DNA of 64,000 nt from assembly GCA_004794655.1 (NCBI GenBank), contig SMMW01000621.1, positions 310,001-374,000 of the forward strand. Reading direction: 5' to 3'. The DNA is from Marisa cornuarietis (taxonomy: Eukaryota > Mollusca > Gastropoda > Architaenioglossa > Ampullariidae). The position numbers and the translations under genes were made by a program. Of this stretch, positions 21,379-35,085 are shown one piece after another (positions within the stretch are counted from its first letter, which is position 1; every line of letters begins with the position of its first letter). The notes beneath the pieces were generated by a model, which saw only the letters and a list, made by a program, of their open reading frames with translations, was not told the DNA's origin and did no database searches.

Positions 21379-21780
21379 CAGCATGTAATCAGCTACGGGA
21401 CACGTGTAATCAGCTACACAACAAATATCTAATCAGCTACGTGACAAAAATGTAATCAGCTACACAACAAATGCGTAATCAGCTGCACAACAAATGTGTA
21501 ATCAGCAGCTACACAACAAATATGTAATCAGCTACACAACAAATATGTAATCAGCTGCACAACAAATGTGTAATCAGCAGCTACACAACAAATATGTAAT
21601 CAGCTACACAACAAAAGTGTAATCAGCTACACAACAAATATGTAATCAGCTACACAAATCAGCTACACAACAAAAGTGTAATCAGCTACACAACAAAAGT
21701 GTAATCAGCTACACAACAAAAGTGTAATCAGCTACACAACAAATGTGTAATCAGCTACACAACAAAAGTGTAATCCGCTG
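21379..21780. repeat. 21-bp minisatellite, about 19 copies
   Basis: Units contain GTAATCAGCTACACAACAAA plus one base. Variants include GCAGCTACACAAC and AGCTGCACAAC. The first units (21,379-21,440) are diverged. Confidence 0.95.
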
Positions 21781-22554
21781 TTCGGTTGGCTGACCCGACT
21801 GGTGCCGCTGAGATCAACTGTCAGGGAGAGAATGTGTTTTTCAAATCCACTTTTCGCGCAGAAGAGGAGGAAAGTTAAAGCACGACACCTGCAAATGGCT
21901 GTCGGCTACAAGACTGACCACAAGCTATCAGCGGTCACGTGTTTGTAGATGGCGCTGACTGTTGCGGTGACAAGCGCCGCCAGTTGGAGATTTTCTTGCC
22001 GAGGGTCCCGCCTTGCTTGCCGGGTGGTGTGCGCGCCACTGGTTGTGTGGTTGCACAGCTCGGGTAGACAAGGCTGAGGCTCGGGCCTTGCAGCAAAGAT
22101 GGCAACCACCAGCAGTGGCAGCACAACATTGTCGATCACGTGCACTTTACGATGGCCTGCAGGTTATAACTCTTGTCGCACATCCTGATGATGACGGCGG
22201 CTTGTGTGCTGCACTGCCGGAATGACTTTTTCCCCGCTTTGTTTTATTTTTTTCCAATTGTGGAAGCTGATCTGCCTTGAGTCAGTTCGTGGCGGAGGAA
22301 TCATGGGATATGTGGAGAAGCTGCGCTCATTAAAAGCAGGCAGGATAGAGGAAGTCATCATGGGATACGCGAGGGCTCATTAGACGCGTGCGAGATGTAA
22401 GGAGACAATAACTCACATCATCAACAACCGGAAATCGATTGTGTTGTTTGTGCGCGTGCGGCAATTCACCAAGACGCACGTGAGCGCACGCAGATGAATA
22501 TGTTTGTGAGAGTGCGAGTGCATTTACTTGTGTGCATTTGTCCAGTGTTTGAGT
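21781..22554. other. Unique sequence without recognised feature
   Basis: A short direct repeat, CATCATGGGATA / AATCATGGGATA, lies near 22,302 and 22,358. No gene is supported. Confidence 0.45.
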
Positions 22555-22901
22555 TTGGGTGGGTGTGGGTGGGTGCTTGTAATAGAAAGCTTGTTGTGAA
22601 GACTTGAGTGACAGACATGCTGTGTAGACTGTTTAGCAGGGTACATGGGTAGTATTGTGAGACTGGGTGTCTGTGTGTATGGGTGGGTGGGTGTCTGTGT
22701 GTATGTGTGGGTGGGTGGGTGTCTGTGTGTATGTGTGGGTGGGTGTCTGTGTGTACGTGTGTGTGTGTGTGTCTCAGAAGTTTGTTAGGAAGACGAGAGG
22801 GACAGACATGCTGTGTAGACTGTTTAGCAGGGTACATGGGTAGTATTGTGAGACTGGGTGTCTGTGTGTATGTGTGGGTGGGTGGGTGTCTGTGTGGGTG
22901 G

Positions 22902-22942
<41 letters not shown>

Positions 22943-22995
22943 TCAGAAGTTTGTTAGGAAGACGAGAGGGACAGACATGGTGCATAGATTTCCAA
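22555..22995. repeat. Large tandem repeat (170-190 bp) with GGTGGGTGTCTGTGTG
   Basis: GACAGACATGCTGTGTAGAC and TGTTTAGCAGGGTACATGGG recur at 22,610 and 22,800, with a third, diverged copy near 22,970. Between them are variable GGTGGGTGTCTGTGTGTATG runs and (TG)n. Confidence 0.85.
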
Positions 22996-23562
22996 GCAGG
23001 GTGTTATCAAGTGTAGCATCTACCCATCGGTAGGAATTATTGTACCAGGTTTTCTGTTATCTAACTTCTGCATAATAATATTTAATTTCTGCACAATTGT
23101 GCGGCGAACAGTTCGTCCTGGCGTTAGGCAAATGTTGTACATGACATGGCGACACTGAGCAGATATTTTACAGCAGACATCAACGATGTACAAGAATTAC
23201 TTGATGTTAGGAAGTTAACAAACATCCAGCAGGTGTTGTACAGTACATTCATTTCAGTTGTCAGTTGGAGCCCTGTGTTTTTGCTCGTGCAGTGTGTTTT
23301 TTTTCATGTTATCCGTCTACCCACCTTCACCACAACTTTGGTTGAAAGTACACGAGTCTTGCGAGACTGACGAATAGTGACAAGAGTGACACCCACTTTA
23401 TTTGTATTATTTTTTATCATTAATGTTTTTATCATTTCATAATAAAAATTAATAAATCACCACAGTGAAATTGTTCATATCGGGAAACTATTTTCAACTT
23501 CACACAGGTCATTGTTATTATGAAACGTATCCTATAATAAGCAAATAAGAATAATGGAATAA

Positions 23563-23564
<2 letters not shown>
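22996..23564. other. AT-rich unique sequence
   Basis: A 74-codon plus-strand frame begins with a real ATG (23,146; MATLSRYFTADINDVQELL) but has no recognisable domain and turns hydrophobic without splice support. I leave it unassigned. Confidence 0.4.

Positions 23565-23641
<77 letters not shown>
23565..23641. repeat. (GAT)n microsatellite, ~25 copies
   Basis: An uninterrupted trinucleotide run. It produces a poly-His frame on the minus strand that is not a gene. Confidence 0.97.
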
Positions 23642-25100
23642 CACAACACTAGCCTTAAGCAAATGAATCGCACACCGGCTTCTCTCTAGAGAACGTTTCG
23701 TAGGGTCAAGCCCAAATGTTAAGTGTCAAGAGACATGTGGAGCCGCTATGAGGAAGACAGTCTAACGATGGTCAACAACAGCTCAAGGCCGGCAGCTTTG
23801 CAAGTCCCGTTCGATTTATTTGTTTTGTTTTTCCCAATCGTAAGATTCCCGTTTTGTTTCCCAAATGGCGAGTATCAGCAGCAGGCACGGGGGCCAGTGG
23901 CCTGAAGCTCGGCTTGTGTACGTGTGGAGGGGGGACTGAACCTCGATCTGTCTCAGTAAACAGAAAGACAGGGTCTTGAAAGACTAGCCATCACTTGGTA
24001 ATTGACTTCAGGAAATGAGAGCGATATCCTCCAGTGGCCCCCCCCCCCTGACAGCTGTTTCAAGATGGCGCCGGGGGGGGGGACAGGAGCTGGTGCCGCT
24101 TATAGCCACCCAGAGATTTACGAGTGTGTGTAGGTCAAGGCCTTTACTCTTCTTTTCTCTCCATGCAGCCATCTTGTGACTCAAAACACTTCGGTCATGT
24201 GATCTTGCAGAAGGAAGTCAGTGCGAAGAACCACAGTTGTACAAAATAGTAATGATAATAACAACTGTCTTTCACGGGCACTGTGGAGAATGTTTGCATG
24301 AGTTTTGTCCTTTTGATGCTCGGCTTTTGTTGCGAACTTCCTGCTTTGAACAGGAAGAGTATTGAGACAGGTTCGATGTATTATATATTTTATATTTTAT
24401 ATTGAGGTAAAAATATTGAGGCACTGGTCTCAAGTGGAGGCCGCTTGATGCACGGAGTGCCGGGGGGGACGGGGGGGGCTGGTCATGCGCACGGGTAGTG
24501 GCGGCCTCACAGAAGCGAGGAGCTACACAAAGAGGCCGTTTGAAAATTACACAAGAATAATTTACAGCCGTCTTACGTCACGCAGGGATGTGGAGTGGCT
24601 CAGCGCGCCAAGATGGGAAAGGCCGAGAGTCGCTAGAAGGCGCGCGGGGGGGATTTGTTTCTCGCCGGTTCTCGCAGACTGTAGCTAATCCCGCGCGAAA
24701 TCCGGATTCAGAGCCCAGTGTCGTATTTTCACGTGGCCATCTGGTGTACGACACCTGGTGTGGTGGCACCGTAATGCTCGCTTCCGGTAAAGATCGTGAT
24801 CTTAGAGTGCACTGTGAGCATTGTCAGGTGCCCCTCCCCCAGCCAACTCAGAGGGAGGTTTGTTTGAATGCATTCTTTTCTAGGACCACTTCAGTTTTCA
24901 GAGCTGGAGAGCTGTGGAAGGAGTAATCGGAAAAATTTCCAAAGGTCAGCCGTGAGAAAAATGTAAATACATCTAGATGAGAACTGAACCTATGGACCAT
25001 GGATCCTGAGTGTTGTATGGGTGACAAGTGCTGTATCACCGATTGTTGTATTGGTGATGTAATAGGACGCACATAGACTTACCTTGCACACGCACGACAC

Positions 25101-25105
<5 letters not shown>
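23642..25105. other. Unique sequence with G-runs
   Basis: No gene is supported. A good acceptor-like tract (CTTCTTTTCTCTCCATGCAG ending near 24,168) is followed by a 26-codon frame starting PSCDSKHFGHVILQKEVSAK and no donor. TATATTTTATATTTTATATT lies near 24,380-24,405. Confidence 0.4.

Positions 25106-25152
<47 letters not shown>
25106..25152. repeat. (CA)n microsatellite
   Basis: About 23 uninterrupted CA units. Confidence 0.97.
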
Positions 25153-25159
<7 letters not shown>

Positions 25160-25640
25160 CACGCTCGACGAGCCCCCAGTAGGTGGGGATGGAGGTGAAG
25201 AGATTTCTAGTTGATTTATGGAAGATGAAGAACTCGCTGCTCTCTCTTTTCTATCTGGCCATGGAACCCTCTTCTTTCTTCTTCCTTTTACGTCATTCTT
25301 TTCCCAAAATGACGACGACATATGACGCACACAAGACGTCAAACATAAGACACCATTCACACACGAAACAATACAAGACCTACCCCTAACTCATTACAGG
25401 TGACAATCTTGTTCACCACTACATTATTGAGCCGCTCAGTTTCATATCCACAAGCCATGTAAGACTTCCAGGCCAGTTTTCTGTGCTGAGAAGAAATTAG
25501 AAAAAATCTTTTAACCTAAGTTAGAGGAATATAGCTCCTTGGCTAGAATCTGTCTAGCTCACAGCCAACCCCTTCTTTCTGCTAGTCGCAGCGTGTGAAG
25601 TGAGCTGTAGGCCACGTCTGCAGGTCGCAACGTGTACAGT
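25153..25640. other. Unique sequence without recognised feature
   Basis: Nothing recognisable beyond short A/T-rich stretches. Confidence 0.45.
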
Positions 25641-25892
25641 GTGTATGGTGTGGGACTTGGTGTGTGTATGGTGTGGGACTTGGTGTGTGTATGGTGTGGG
25701 ACTTGGTGTGTGTATGGTGTGGGACTTGGTGTGTGTATGGTGTGGGACTTGGTGTGTGTATGGTGTGGGACTTGGTGTGTGTATGGTGTGGGACTTGTTG
25801 TGTGTATGGTGTGGGACTTGGTGTGTGTATGGTGTGGGACTTGGTGTGTGTATGGTGTGGGACTTGGTGTGTGTATGGTGTGGGACTTGGTA
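25641..25892. repeat. 23-bp minisatellite, 11 copies
   Basis: Units contain TATGGTGTGGGACTTGGTGT plus GTG and are almost identical, with one TTGTTG variant near 25,797. Such homogeneity suggests recent amplification. Confidence 0.95.
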
Positions 25893-26750
25893 ATGTCTAC
25901 TTCCTGTGTCTCCATTGTCTTATTGAACGATACTCTGTCGATACTCATGTGTCGCTGTAAGGGAGCTCAGCCCTTTTTCTGCTCGTCCTTACTTACATGT
26001 CCACGCTGCTCGCAACCCGCCTCTACTTGCGGAGTCTTAGTCACGTGGCCTCAATCCAAAAGGCAGACGACAGGTACGACTATAAGGCAGACCGTAAGTC
26101 CTTTGAGGAGATCCCAGCTGCCCTTCAGAACGAAATGAAGGCTCAGGGAGAAAATGGGATTGCGTGATTGGTAGCCTGTTGACGTGATTGCAGTCTGGAA
26201 CAGTAAAACCGGGGATTTGCAGGCCACGCTGCAAGGGATTATGGGTGGATTTCAGGAGTGTCGTAGGGGAGGAGGAGAGAGCGGGTTGTCCCTCATTCCC
26301 CCTTGTTCCTCTGGCTTTGTGCCCGTTGCTGCAGGTCGTCTTATCAAGGTCCTGTGGAGAAAGTCGTGTTACTACGGTCCTTCACTTAACATGGACCTGA
26401 TGATGCTCATTTCCATAGCTATCGCATGGCGCTCCACATCCCCAGGACTCTCCTGGAGAGGGTCAAAGACTTGTTTACTGCGAAGGACTGAAGTGACCAT
26501 CGAGTGCAGGCGATGCAGACTAATTTACGACGTCCACGCCAGAGTCAAAGTCCACAGACACAGCCTGGCCGCTTAATCCCAGAGTTTTTATTTAGCACAA
26601 AATGGATGAATGCTTTCTGCACAGCGCCGCACATGGTGGTGAGTTCCGAAAGGATTGAAGGTAACTCGAGATATTATTGAGACAAACCGGAAGCCAGATA
26701 GTGATGACAATAGTTTGTGTGATGAGCACCAGGTTACACGCATACAATAT
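25893..26750. other. Unique sequence without recognised feature
   Basis: A 130-codon plus-strand frame at 26,184-26,576 has no recognisable domain. It begins with an in-frame ATT rather than ATG, so it is not credible as listed. A short relic cannot be excluded. Confidence 0.4.
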
Positions 26751-27778
26751 CCCAACACAGGACACCGCACACATGACACGACACAGCACACAACACACAG
26801 GATACAGCACACAACACACACAGGATACAGCATACAACACACACAGGATACAGCATACAACACACAGGACAATGTACACAACCCACATGATACAGCACAG
26901 CACACAACTTACACAGGATACAGCACACAACACACAGGACAATGTACACAGCTCACATGATACAGCACACAAAACACACAGGATAAAGCAAATAACCCAC
27001 AGGGCACAGCACACAACACACAGGAAACAGCATACAACACACAAGACAACGTAGACAACTCACATGATACAGCACACAACACAGGAAACAGCACATAAGA
27101 CACACAGGTTACAGCATACAACACACAGGACAACGTACACAACCCACATGATACAGCGCACAACACACACAGGATACAGCACACAACTCACACAGGATAC
27201 AGCACACAAACAGGGTACATCACACAACTCGCACAGGATACAGCACACAACACACAGGATACAGCACACAACTCACACATGATACAGCATACAACACAGG
27301 ATACATCAGACAACTCACACAGGATACAGCACACAAACAGGATACATCACACAAACACAGGATACAGCACACAAATCACACATGATACAGCATACAACAC
27401 ACAGGATACATCAGACAACTCACACAGGATACAACACACAAACAGGATACATCACACAACTCACACAGGATACAGCACAAAACATACAGGATACAGCACA
27501 CAACTCACACATGATACAGCACAAAACATACAGGATACAGCACACAACTCACACATGATACAGCACACACCTCATACAGGATACATCACACAACTCACAC
27601 ATGATACAGCACACACCTCATACAGGATACATCACACAACTCACACATGATACAGCACACACCTCATACAGGATACATCACACAACTCACACAGGATACA
27701 GCACACAAACAGGGTACATCACACAACTCGCACAGGATACAGCACACAACACACAGGATACAGCACACAACAGAAATT
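26751..27778. repeat. CA-rich minisatellite based on CAGGATACAGCACACAAC
   Basis: Irregular units of about 18-20 bp (CAGGATACAGCACACAACAC, CATGATACAGCACACA, CAGGACAATGTACACAACCC) make up higher-order blocks, for example 27,180-27,270 matching 27,680-27,770. Frames on both strands are low complexity. Confidence 0.93.
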
Positions 27779-28662
27779 AACACACATCGGGCGATGACGT
27801 GTGATGACGTTCTGCCCGCTAGTGCTGATGACGTTCTGCCCGCTAGTGCTGACGCCTGAGGGCGCTGCCATCCACATGATGGTGTCGGACCTGGTGTAGT
27901 CCCGGACTGAAAGCACGCGCGCCAGGCGCCTGTTATTGCAGACCGCAGTAGACTGGGCGCAGTGAGCAGCCCGGCAATTCTCTCACAGACTACAATCACA
28001 GTCCCCTGAAATAGGGGTCGCCTCAAAATAGAATTTGTTGGCCCCTCTTCTTTGTTTGGGTCCGCACGAGACAGTCCCGACACAGAAGCTGATAGCATAA
28101 TTTCAGTGCTTATACAGTCGATCAATTTGCTGGATTGACGAGGAAGGATCTGGAATTCAATTCTTGCTGGAGTCAGACTGAGGTCTTGTCTGCGGGACCA
28201 GCACCGCGTTCAGTCGGACTGCCGCACTTGGCAGTAATTGATTATGAAAATATGAAAGGTAGAACATTAACAGATGTAAAGGAAGTATGAAAGTACATTA
28301 TATATATGTTTTACTTTCGGGACACTACAGCGCCCAGGGGTTGCCCTGCTGTAAGGGAGCGAGACTTCGTACCCCTGTCTGCATGCATGCCCCGCGTACG
28401 CAAGCATTTTGTAAGCTCGAGTAGCCTCGACAACGCGATGATAGACTTTATACGGTCTTGTGAAAGTTGCACGCGGGATGGCTGGCGGAGTTGGTGTTTG
28501 GTTTGTTGTAGAGTCAGTCGTCAGTTGTCGTAGTGTGAGGAGAGGTCGTAGCACTTTGTCAGCTGCCTGTGGATTCCTTAGTAGTCGCCATGTCAACTCT
28601 GCGCCGTCATGAGACGAGAGAGACCAGTGGAGACACTTTCCTGAGATTTTACTTTCCCTTGT
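27779..28662. other. Unique sequence with one 24-bp direct duplication
   Basis: GATGACGTTCTGCCCGCTAG plus TGCT occurs twice in tandem near 27,803-27,851. No gene is supported. Confidence 0.45.
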
Positions 28663-30196
28663 CTGATGTTCACGCCGTAATAAGACGGTTACATTCACGT
28701 TCCTTGTCTGATGTTCACGCCGTAATAAGACGGTTACATTCGCGTTCCTTGTCTCATGTTCACGCCGTAATAAGACGGTTACATTCACGTTCCTTGTCTC
28801 ATGTTCACGCCGTAGTAAGACGGTCACCATCACGTTCCTTGTCTCATGTTCACGCCGTAATAAGACGGCTACATTAATAAGACGGTTACATTCACGTTCC
28901 TTGTCTGATGTTCACGCCGTAATAAGACGGCTACATTCACGTTCCTTGTCTCATGTTCACGCCGTAGTAAGACGGTTACATTCACGTTCCTTGTCTCATG
29001 TTCACGCCGTAATAAGACGGTTACATTCACGTTCCTTGTCTCATGTTCACGCCGTAGTAAGACGGTCACCATCACGTTCCTTGTCTGATGTTCACGCCGT
29101 AGTAAGACGGTCACCATCATGTTCATTGTCTCATGTTCACGCCGTAGTAAGACGGTCACCATCACGTTCCTTGTCTGATGTTCACGCCGTAGTAAGACGG
29201 TCACCATCATGTTCATTGTCTCATGTTCACACCGTAGTAAGACGGTCACCATCACGTTCCTTGTCTGATGTTCACGCCGTAGTAAGACGGTCACCATCAC
29301 GTTCCGTGTCTGATGTTCACGCCGTAGTAAGACGGTCACCATCATGTTCATTGTCTCATGTTCACACCGTAGTAAGACGGTCACCATCAGTTCCTTGTCT
29401 GATGTTCACGCCGTAGTAAGACGGTCACCATCACGTTCCTTGTCTGATGTTCACACCGTAGTAAGACGGTCACCATCAGTTCCTTGTCTGATGTTCACGC
29501 CGTAGTAAGACGGTCACCATCACGTTCCTTGTCTGATGTTCACACCGTAGTAAGACGGTCACCATCATGTTCATTGTCTCATGTTCACACCGTAGTAAGA
29601 CGGTCACCATCACGTTCCTTGTCTGATGTTCACGCCGTAGTAAGACGGTCACCATCACGTTCCTTGTCTGATGTTCACGCCGTAGTAAGACGGTCACCAT
29701 CACGTTCATTGTCTCATGTTCACACCGTAGTAAGACGGTCACCATCACGTTCATTGTCTCATGTTCACACCGTAGTAAGACGGTCACCATCATGTTCATT
29801 GTCTCATGTTCACACCGTAGTAAGACGGTCACCATCACGTTCCTTGTCTGATGTTCACGCCGTAGTAAGACGGTCACCATCACGTTCCTTGTCTGATGTT
29901 CACGCCGTAGTAAGACGGTCACCATCACGTTCATTGTCTCATGTTCACACCGTAGTAAGACGGTCACCATCACGTTCATTGTCTCATGTTCACACCGTAG
30001 TAAGACGGTCACCATCACGTTCATTGTCTCATGTTCACACCGTAGTAAGACGGTCACCATCACGTTCCTTGTCTCATGTTCACACCGTAGTAAGACGGTC
30101 ACCATCACGTTCATTGTCTCATGTTCACACCGTAGTAAGACGGTCACCATCACGTTCCTTGTCTGATGTTCACGCCGTAGTAAGACGGTCACAATC
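28663..30196. repeat. 45-bp minisatellite, ~34 copies, with short hairpin motif
   Basis: Units read CTTGTCTGATGTTCACGCCG, then TAGTAAGACGGTCACCATCA and CGTTC. CCGT-AGTAAG-ACGG can pair as a 4-bp stem. The left third uses AATAAGACGGTTACATTC. The rest uses AGTAAGACGGTCACCATC, with runs of ACACC/CATTGTCTC variants to the right. The period is a multiple of three, which explains frames of up to 253 codons on both strands. Confidence 0.95.
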
Positions 30197-31417
30197 CCGT
30201 GTCTGGTGAGACGTTGACGATTTTGAAATCTGATCATTGAACACCGTCAGTACTATGACAGTGACCTTATTATCTTCATCATGACCCTACACAGCTGTCA
30301 TCAATATCTTCTCGTTAATCTCGTCTGTCAACCCGTTTGATGAGACATGGGCAACAGGGTGTCGGGTTTGGTCGGGGGGCGGGGGGGGGTGAGGTAGATG
30401 CGAGCAGTTGATCAATCTCGTCCTCGGTGTCTTCTGGGCTTTTTCCTCCAATATTCGTCCCGAGTGACACCCATCATACTGCCCCCTGTCAACGGGAGAG
30501 CAGCCTGGCTGGGTTATCTCCCCTCATTACTCACTGACGACGCCGGGGGTTGCTACCGGTCACCTGAGCTTGGCCCACAAGAAAGGCTCAGCGAGATGCG
30601 GAGGACATTTTGTGCCCACCACCCGCTTCATTGGAATAAGACGCAGGAGATCTGTCCACGCCACGGTGGTGTGAATCATTTCAAGTTGTCCTCGTCCCTT
30701 GACCACCTCCGCACTTACGGCAAAACCACGCGCCTCCCTTGTCTCAGTTCAGCGGTTATTTGAGTAGCGTCCCTTGCGTCTGACACGCTGGGGCACGCTG
30801 ACGTAGGTGGCGCTGCGGATTCATGGCGAGATGATATTGCGAGCAGATGCAATTTTGTGTCCCGCTAATTGACTGGCGGTGACAGTGCACCAGCCTTCTC
30901 CTCCCCACCAGGACTGCCTTACCCTCCCTGGCCCCTCCTCCCCGCCTGATATTACAGCGAATCTCAGACTCCCTCACCCTCACGGCCTCTCTCGCTAGTC
31001 GTGGGAAAGATGACCTCAATATCATGGCCTGATCGCACCCCTCCATCCATCACCAGTTGTTGAGGAGATATTGAAGTTGAAAAGTTTTCTCAACCTCTTT
31101 TAATGTAATCTCTCTCTCTGTCTCTGTCTCTCTCTCTCTTTCCCTTCTACATCCTCTCCCTCCATCCTTTTTATGCGCGTGAAATTTTTTTAAAACTTAA
31201 AGTGCTGGAATCCTGAATTAACGAGCAGACGACAGAGCATCAGTACATGATGATGTCAAAGTCGCTAGACCAAAACAGTTACTATTACTATAAATATTAC
31301 CAACGTTGGTCACTGACCATGAATCATTTTGATGACCAGCCCGGCATCCATGACGAGGCTAATGAGTAAACTCGACAAACCGAGTCTTTATCGTGTTGAG
31401 CGTTTCACTATCGTACT
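30197..31417. other. Unique sequence without recognised feature
   Basis: It includes GGGTTATCTCCCCTCA near 30,510 and a (CT)n stretch at 31,107-31,140. A 121-codon plus-strand frame (30,398-30,763) has no recognisable domain. Confidence 0.45.
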
Positions 31418-34400
31418 GCCCAGGATCCCAGTATGTGGATGACACTCACACCCAGACACCTAGGGTCCAAGTATGTGGATGACACTCACACCCAGACACC
31501 CAGGGTCCCAGTATGTGAACCACACTCACACCCAGACACCTAGGGTCCCAGTATGTTAACCACACTCACACCCAAACACCTAGGGTCCCAGTATGTGGAC
31601 GACACTCACACCCAGACACCCAGGGTCCCAGTATGTGGATGACACTCACACCCAGACACCCAGTGTCCCAGTATGTGGATGACACTCACACCAAGACACC
31701 CAGTGTCCCAGTATGTGGATGACACTCACACCCAGACACCCAGTGTCCCAGTATGTGGATGACACTCACACACAGACACTCAGGGTCCCAGTATGTGGAC
31801 GACACACACCCAGACACCCAGGGTCCCAGTATGTAGACGACACTCACACCCAGGGTCCCAGTATGTGGACGACACTCACACAGACACTCAGGGTCCCAGT
31901 ATGTAGACGACACTCACACCCAGGGTCCCAGTATGTGGATGACACTCACACCCAGAAACCCAGGGTCCCCAGTATTTTGATGACACTCACACCCAGACAC
32001 CCAGGGCGCCAGTACACGGACGACACACACCCAGACACCCAGTGTCCCAGTATGTGGATGACACTCACACCCAGACAACCAGTGTCCCAGTATGTGGATG
32101 ACACTCACACCCAGACACCCAGGGTCCCAGTATGTAGACGACACACACCCAGACACCCAGGGTCCCAGTATGTGGATGACACTCACACCCAGACACCCGG
32201 GGTCTCCAGTATGTGGACGACACTCACACCCAGACACCCAGGGCGCCAGTACACGGACGACACACATCCAGACATCCAGTGTCCCAGTATGTGGATGACA
32301 CTCACACCCAGACACCCGGGGTCCCCAGTATGTGGACGACACTCACACCCAGAAACCCAGGGCGCCAGTACACGGACGACACACACCCAGACATCCAGTG
32401 TCCCAGTATGTGGATATCACTCACACCCAGACACACAGGGCGCCAGTACACGGACGACACTCACACCCAGACACCCAGTGTCCCAGTATGTGGATGACAC
32501 TCACACCCAGACACCCAGTGTCCCAGTATGTGGATGACACTCACACACAGACACTCAGGGTCCCAGTATGTGGATGACACTCACACCCAGACACCCAGTG
32601 TCCCAGTATGTGGATGACACTCACACCCAGACACCCAGTGTCCCAGTATGTGGATGACACTCACACACAGACACTCAGGGTCCCAGTATGTGGATGACAC
32701 TCACACCCAGACACCCAGTGTCCCAGTATGTGGACGACACACACCCAGACACCCAGGGCGCCAGTACACGGACGACACACACCCAGACATCCAGTGTCCC
32801 AGTATGTAGACGACATACACCCAGACACCCAGGGTCCCAGTATGTGGATGACACTCACAGACACTCAGGGTCCCAGTATGTGGATGACACTCACACCCAG
32901 ACACCCAGTGTCCCAGTATGTGGACGACACACACCCAGACACCCAGGGCGCCAGTACACGGACGACACACACCCAGACATCCAGTGTCCCAGTATGTAGA
33001 CGACATACACCCAGACACCCAGGGTCCCAGTATGTGGATGACACTCACACCCAGACACCCAGGGTCCCAGTATGTAGACGACACACACCCAGACACCCAG
33101 GGTCCCAGTATGTGGACGACACTCACACCCAGACACCCAGGGCGCCAGTACACGGACGACACACACCCAGACATCCAGTGTCCCAGTATGTGGACGACAC
33201 TCACACCCTGACACCCGGGGTCCCCAGTATGTGGACGACACTCACACCCAGAAACCCAGGGCGCCAGTACACGGACGACACACACCCAGACATCCAGTGT
33301 CCCAGTATGTGGATATCACTCACACCCAGACACACAGGGCGCCAGTACACGGACGACACTCACACCCAGACACCCAGTGTCCCAGTATGTGGATGACACT
33401 CACACCCAGACACCCGGGGTCCCCAGTATGTGGACGACACTCACACCCAGAAACCCAGGGCGCCAGTACACGGACGACACACACCCAGACATCCAGTGTC
33501 CCAGTATGTGGATATCACTCACACCCAGACACACAGGGCGCCAGTACACGGACGACACTCACACCCAGACACCCAGTGTCCCAGTATGTGGATGACACTC
33601 ACACCCAGACACCCAGGGTCCCAGTATGTGGATGACACTCACACCCAGACACCCAGGGTCCCAGTATGTGGATGACACTCACACCCAGACACCCAAAGTC
33701 CCAGTATGTGGATGACACTCACACCCAGACACCCAGTGTCCCAGTATGTGGATGACACTCACACCCAGACACCCGGGGTCTCCAGTATGTGGACGACACT
33801 CACACCCAGACACCCAGGGCGCCAGTACACGGACGACACACACCCAGACATCCAGTGTCCCAGTATGCGGACGACACTCACACCCAGACACCCAGGGCGC
33901 CAGTACACGGACGACACACACCCAGACATCCAGTGTCCCAGTATGTGGATATCACTCACACCCAGACACACAGGGCGCCAGTACACGGACGACACACACC
34001 CAGACATCCAGTGTCCCAGTATGTGGATATCACTCACACCCAGACACCCAGGGCGCCAGTACACGGACGACACACACCCAGACATCCAGTGTCCCAGTAT
34101 GTGGATATCACTCACACCCAGACACACAGGGCGCCAGTACACGGACGACACACACCCAGACATCCAGTGTCCCAGTATGTGGATATCACTCACACCCAGA
34201 CACACAGGGCGCCAGTACACGGACGACACACACCCAGACATCCAGTGTCCCAGTATGTGGATATCACTCACACCCAGACACCCAGGGCGCCAGTACACGG
34301 ACGACACACACCCAGACATCCAGTGTCCCAGTATGTGGATATCACTCACACCCAGACACACAGGGCGCCAGTACACGGACGACACTCACACCCAGACACC

Positions 34401-35085
34401 CAGTGTCCCAGTATGTGGATGCCACTCACACCCAGACACCCAGTGTCCCAGTATGTGGATGACACACCCAGACACCTAGTGTCCCAGTATGTTGATGACA
34501 CTCACACCCAGACACCTAGGGTCCCAGTATGTGGATGACACTCACACCCAGACACCCAGTGTCCCAGTATGTTGATGACACTCACACCCAGACACTCAGT
34601 GTCCCAGTATGTGGACGACACTCACATTCAGACACCTAGGGTCCCCAGTATGTGGACAACACTCACACCCAGACACCCAGGGTCCCCAGTATGTTGATGA
34701 CACTCACACCCAGACTCTTAGGGTCCCCAGCATGTGGACAACACTCACACCCAGCCACCCAGTGTCCCAGTATGTTGATGACACTCACACCCAGACACCC
34801 GGGGTCCCCAGTATGTGGTTGACACTCTCACCCAGACACCCAGTGTCCCAGTATGTTGATGACACTCACATCCAGACACCTAGTGTCCTAGTATGTTGAT
34901 GACACTCACACCCAGACACCCGGGGTCCCCAGCATGTGGACAACACTCACACCCAGCCACCCAGTGTCCCAGTATGTTGATGACACTCACACCCAGACAT
35001 CCAGTGTCCCAGTATGTGGACGACACTCACACCCAGACACCCAGTGTCCCAGTATGTGGACGACACTCACACCCAGTCGGTTGTC
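31418..35085. repeat. 40-bp minisatellite, ~90 copies, largest clean array
   Basis: Units read CCAGTATGTGGATGACACTC, then ACACCCAGACACCCAGTGTC, with alternatives GGGTC, GGGCGCCAGTACACGGACGA and GATATCACTC. Around 33,830-34,380 two variant units alternate as a ~78-bp dimer about seven times. Units of 38-41 bp shift the frame often, so the many Thr/His/Pro-rich frames on both strands are artefacts. Confidence 0.96.

Noticed and set aside
23432..23662. Poly-histidine frame on the minus strand
   Set aside because: It comes from the (GAT)n microsatellite.
28267..30237. Frames such as MVTVLLRREHQTRN repeats on the minus strand and DVHAVVRRSPSRSLS repeats on the plus strand
   Set aside because: The 45-bp period keeps both strands open; no non-repetitive domain is attached.
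31713..34538. Many frames of 70-274 codons, Thr/His/Pro-rich, on both strands
   Set aside because: All lie inside the 40-bp array; overlapping frames on both strands with the same repeat are not genes.
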